This document shows positions 62,303 to 64,000 of a stretch of DNA of 64,000 bases, piece after piece. The notes beneath the pieces were generated by a model. That model saw only the letters and a program-made list of their open reading frames with translations, was not told where the DNA came from and ran no database searches. The DNA is from Pedobacter sp. HDW13 (lineage in GTDB: Bacteria; Bacteroidota; Bacteroidia; Sphingobacteriales; Sphingobacteriaceae). Numbering within the stretch: position 1 is the first letter of the stretch; the number at the start of each line of letters is the position of its first letter. A program made the position numbers and the translations under genes. The stretch is from positions 5,084,001 through 5,148,000 of the forward strand of contig NZ_CP049868.1 in NCBI RefSeq assembly GCF_011303555.1, given 5' to 3'.

Positions 62303-64000
62303 ATGAAAAACTACAAAATATATACAGCTATTCTTTTATTAACGCTGTTTGCTGTTTCCTGCAAAAAAGACTACCTGGAAAGAACACCTGGTGTGGCTTT
62401 GAGCGAGGATGAGATTTTTGCAGATCCGGCACAGGCGGCCAGATTTGCCGATAACGCTTATAATTATGTAATCAACAAATACGTACGCTTTAACGATCAC
62501 CGCGGCTGTGTGGCCCAGGCATCAGATGAAGCCGTTTCGGGTAACTCGGAAGGTACCGTAACCACTTTAAACCGTGGATTGTACCACGATCACAGTAACG
62601 GAGCTTCGTTAAACGATATTTACGATATCTGGAAAAGAATGTATGCTGGTATCGCCATCGAAACCAAAATGCTTTCGCGCCTGGCCGATGTACCACCTGC
62701 ACCACCTGCAACTGTACCGATTTTTCAACCGGTTAGGGTAGAAGGCGAGATGCGCTTTTTACGTGCCATGTCTTATTTCGAGTTAACCAAAAGATTTGGC
62801 GGTGTGCCCATAGTAGATAAAGTTTATACTGTAAACGATGAACTGAACCTGCCACGCAACTCGTTTGATGAGGTAACCAAATACATTTTAGCAGATCTGG
62901 CTATTGCCGAAAATAAACTGGGCAATGATGCCGATTATACTACTGCAGATTATGGCCGCCCAACCAAAGGCGCAGTACAGGCTTTAAGAACCCGTGTGCT
63001 TTTATATGCTGCAAGTCCGCTTAACAACCCAACAGGCGATAAAAGCAAGTGGGCTGCTGCAGCCGCTGCTGCGCAAAGATTAATGAACGGCGAGTTTGGA
63101 GCATATGCTTTACAGGCTAGTTACGGCGATATCTTAAACGTGCCCACCTCATCAGAGTACATCATGATCCGAATTAAAGGCAATACACCTTTGGCAGGAG
63201 AGATGATGCAGGATTTTTCAATGTCGCCAGGATCTGGTGGTGCCCAGGGACAAATGAACCCTACCCAAAACCATGTAGATATGTACGAAATGGCCAATGG
63301 AAAAGCGATTAGTGATCCAACTTCAGGTTACGATCCGCAGAAACCTTACGCCAACCGCGAGCCTCGTTTTTACGACAACATTATTTACAACGATCGCCCA
63401 TGGCAGGGAAGGGCCATACAAATGTGGTCTTCGCCAGCAGGTGCACTCGATTACAGCACCACCATTACCTATACTGCTACGCGCTATTATTGCAAAAAAT
63501 ACTGGCCAGAGGTTTACCGTACCGTTGGTGGTAGCACAACCCTGCTAAACTACATCTATTTCCGCTATGCAGAAGTGTTGCTAAACTATGCCGAAGCACA
63601 AAATGAGGCGGTAGGCCCGGGCGACATCAACGGTTCGGTTTACGCACAGTTAATTGCCATCCGCAAACGTGGCGGAATACTGGCTGGAGCTGATAATCTT
63701 TATGGACTAAAAGCCAACATGACCCAGGATGAAATGCGTACAGTGATCAGACACGAGCGTGCAATAGAACTGGCTTTCGAAGACCACCGCTGGTACGATA
63801 TTATGCGCTGGAAAATTGGCGCTACCACCATTGGCGTTCCAATGAAAGGCATGGATGTGATTAAACAGGCCAACGGAAGTTTCACTTATACCCCGTTTGT
63901 ACTGAGCCAGACTTTCCAGAAAACCTGGACTGAGAAACAAAATCTGTATCCGATTCCAAGGGCAGAAATTTATAAAAGCAAAGGTGTATTAACACAAAAT
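62303..64000 (+). CDS. SusD/RagB-family lipoprotein, cut by the window edge
   Basis: The frame is open for 566 codons to the last base, so only a few C-terminal residues are missing. The protein starts with a lipoprotein signal (YKIYTAILLLTLFAVSC, then KKDYLERTPG). SusD helices follow: VEGEMRFLRAMSYFELTKRF, RYAEVLLNYAEAQNEAVG and VIRHERAIELAFEDHRWYDI. It ends with LYPIPRAEIYKSKGVLTQN. It is the lid partner of the SusC encoded 5 bp upstream. The pair is probably followed by catabolic genes beyond the window. Confidence 0.95.
   Translation, partial: MKNYKIYTAILLLTLFAVSCKKDYLERTPGVALSEDEIFADPAQAARFADNAYNYVINKYVRFNDHRGCVAQASDEAVSGNSEGTVTTLNRGLYHDHSNGASLNDIYDIWKRMYAGIAIETKMLSRLADVPPAPPATVPIFQPVRVEGEMRFLRAMSYFELTKRFGGVPIVDKVYTVNDELNLPRNSFDEVTKYILADLAIAENKLGNDADYTTADYGRPTKGAVQALRTRVLLYAASPLNNPTGDKSKWAAAAAAAQRLMNGEFGAYALQASYGDILNVPTSSEYIMIRIKGNTPLAGEMMQDFSMSPGSGGAQGQMNPTQNHVDMYEMANGKAISDPTSGYDPQKPYANREPRFYDNIIYNDRPWQGRAIQMWSSPAGALDYSTTITYTATRYYCKKYWPEVYRTVGGSTTLLNYIYFRYAEVLLNYAEAQNEAVGPGDINGSVYAQLIAIRKRGGILAGADNLYGLKANMTQDEMRTVIRHERAIELAFEDHRWYDIMRWKIGATTIGVPMKGMDVIKQANGSFTYTPFVLSQTFQKTWTEKQNLYPIPRAEIYKSKGVLTQN

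Overview
The window looks like a chromosomal segment of a Bacteroidota bacterium, most likely a Pedobacter-like member of the Sphingobacteriaceae. The reasons are two SusC/SusD outer-membrane nutrient-uptake pairs, a FecI/FecR sigma/anti-sigma pair next to an STN-containing SusC, promoters of the Bacteroidota TAnnTTTG type, moderately AT-rich DNA, and several short palindromic intergenic repeats. No tRNA, rRNA, CRISPR array, transposase or phage gene was seen. Genus assignment is inference from gene content only.

Layout, left to right. 0-0.4 kb: the tail of a probable VgrG spike gene and a PAAR tip protein (contractile injection system). 0.46-2.9 kb: AraC regulator and FAD monooxygenase on the minus strand. 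3.1-10.4 kb: FecI, FecR, SusC (with STN domain) and SusD. 10.6-17.6 kb: a small helical protein, a VOC protein and a complete RND efflux operon (adaptor, AcrB-type pump, TolC-type channel). 17.9-25.1 kb: small single genes (VOC, serine hydrolase, broken AraC, MDR oxidoreductase, DUF3606, GT87-like membrane protein, Dabb protein, three small proteins of uncertain role). 25.1-30.1 kb: siderophore-type TonB receptor, DUF3095 cyclase-like protein and PAS histidine kinase. 30.2-35.5 kb: sugar-related genes (aldo/keto reductase, broken GH127 beta-L-arabinofuranosidase, aldose 1-epimerase, HAD hydrolase). 35.7-43 kb: broken Crp/Fnr regulator, PAP2 phosphatase, secreted OB-like protein, sterol-desaturase-like hydroxylase, YhhN lysoplasmalogenase. 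40-49 kb: the classic bacterial alpha-2-macroglobulin and PBP1C pair, here with a third secreted protein between them. 49-58 kb: housekeeping and stress genes (topA, glutathione peroxidase, aquaporin, MBL hydrolase, MarR with a divergent MFS pump). 57.7-64 kb: LacI regulator and a second SusC/SusD pair, the SusD running off the right edge.

The most notable global signal is that four genes (AraC at 20.3 kb, GH127 at 33.1 kb, Crp/Fnr at 35.8 kb, MFS at 56.5 kb) are each broken by the apparent loss of one base in a G or C homopolymer. Restoring one base repairs every one of them. Uniform one-base shortening points first to systematic homopolymer under-calling in the assembly. Contingency (phase-variable) switching is the biological alternative.

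Several regulatory palindromes sit on or beside recognisable promoters: matched operators on both sides of the marR/MFS intergenic region, a 10+10 bp inverted repeat over the MDR oxidoreductase promoter, a 17-bp palindrome upstream of the -7 box of the TonB receptor, and a perfect 18-bp LacI-type operator beside lacI. None of the systems is clearly new. The best candidates for unstudied biology are the small secreted protein embedded in the macroglobulin/PBP1C locus and flanked by three copies of a double-hairpin repeat, and the DUF3095/histidine-kinase neighbourhood.
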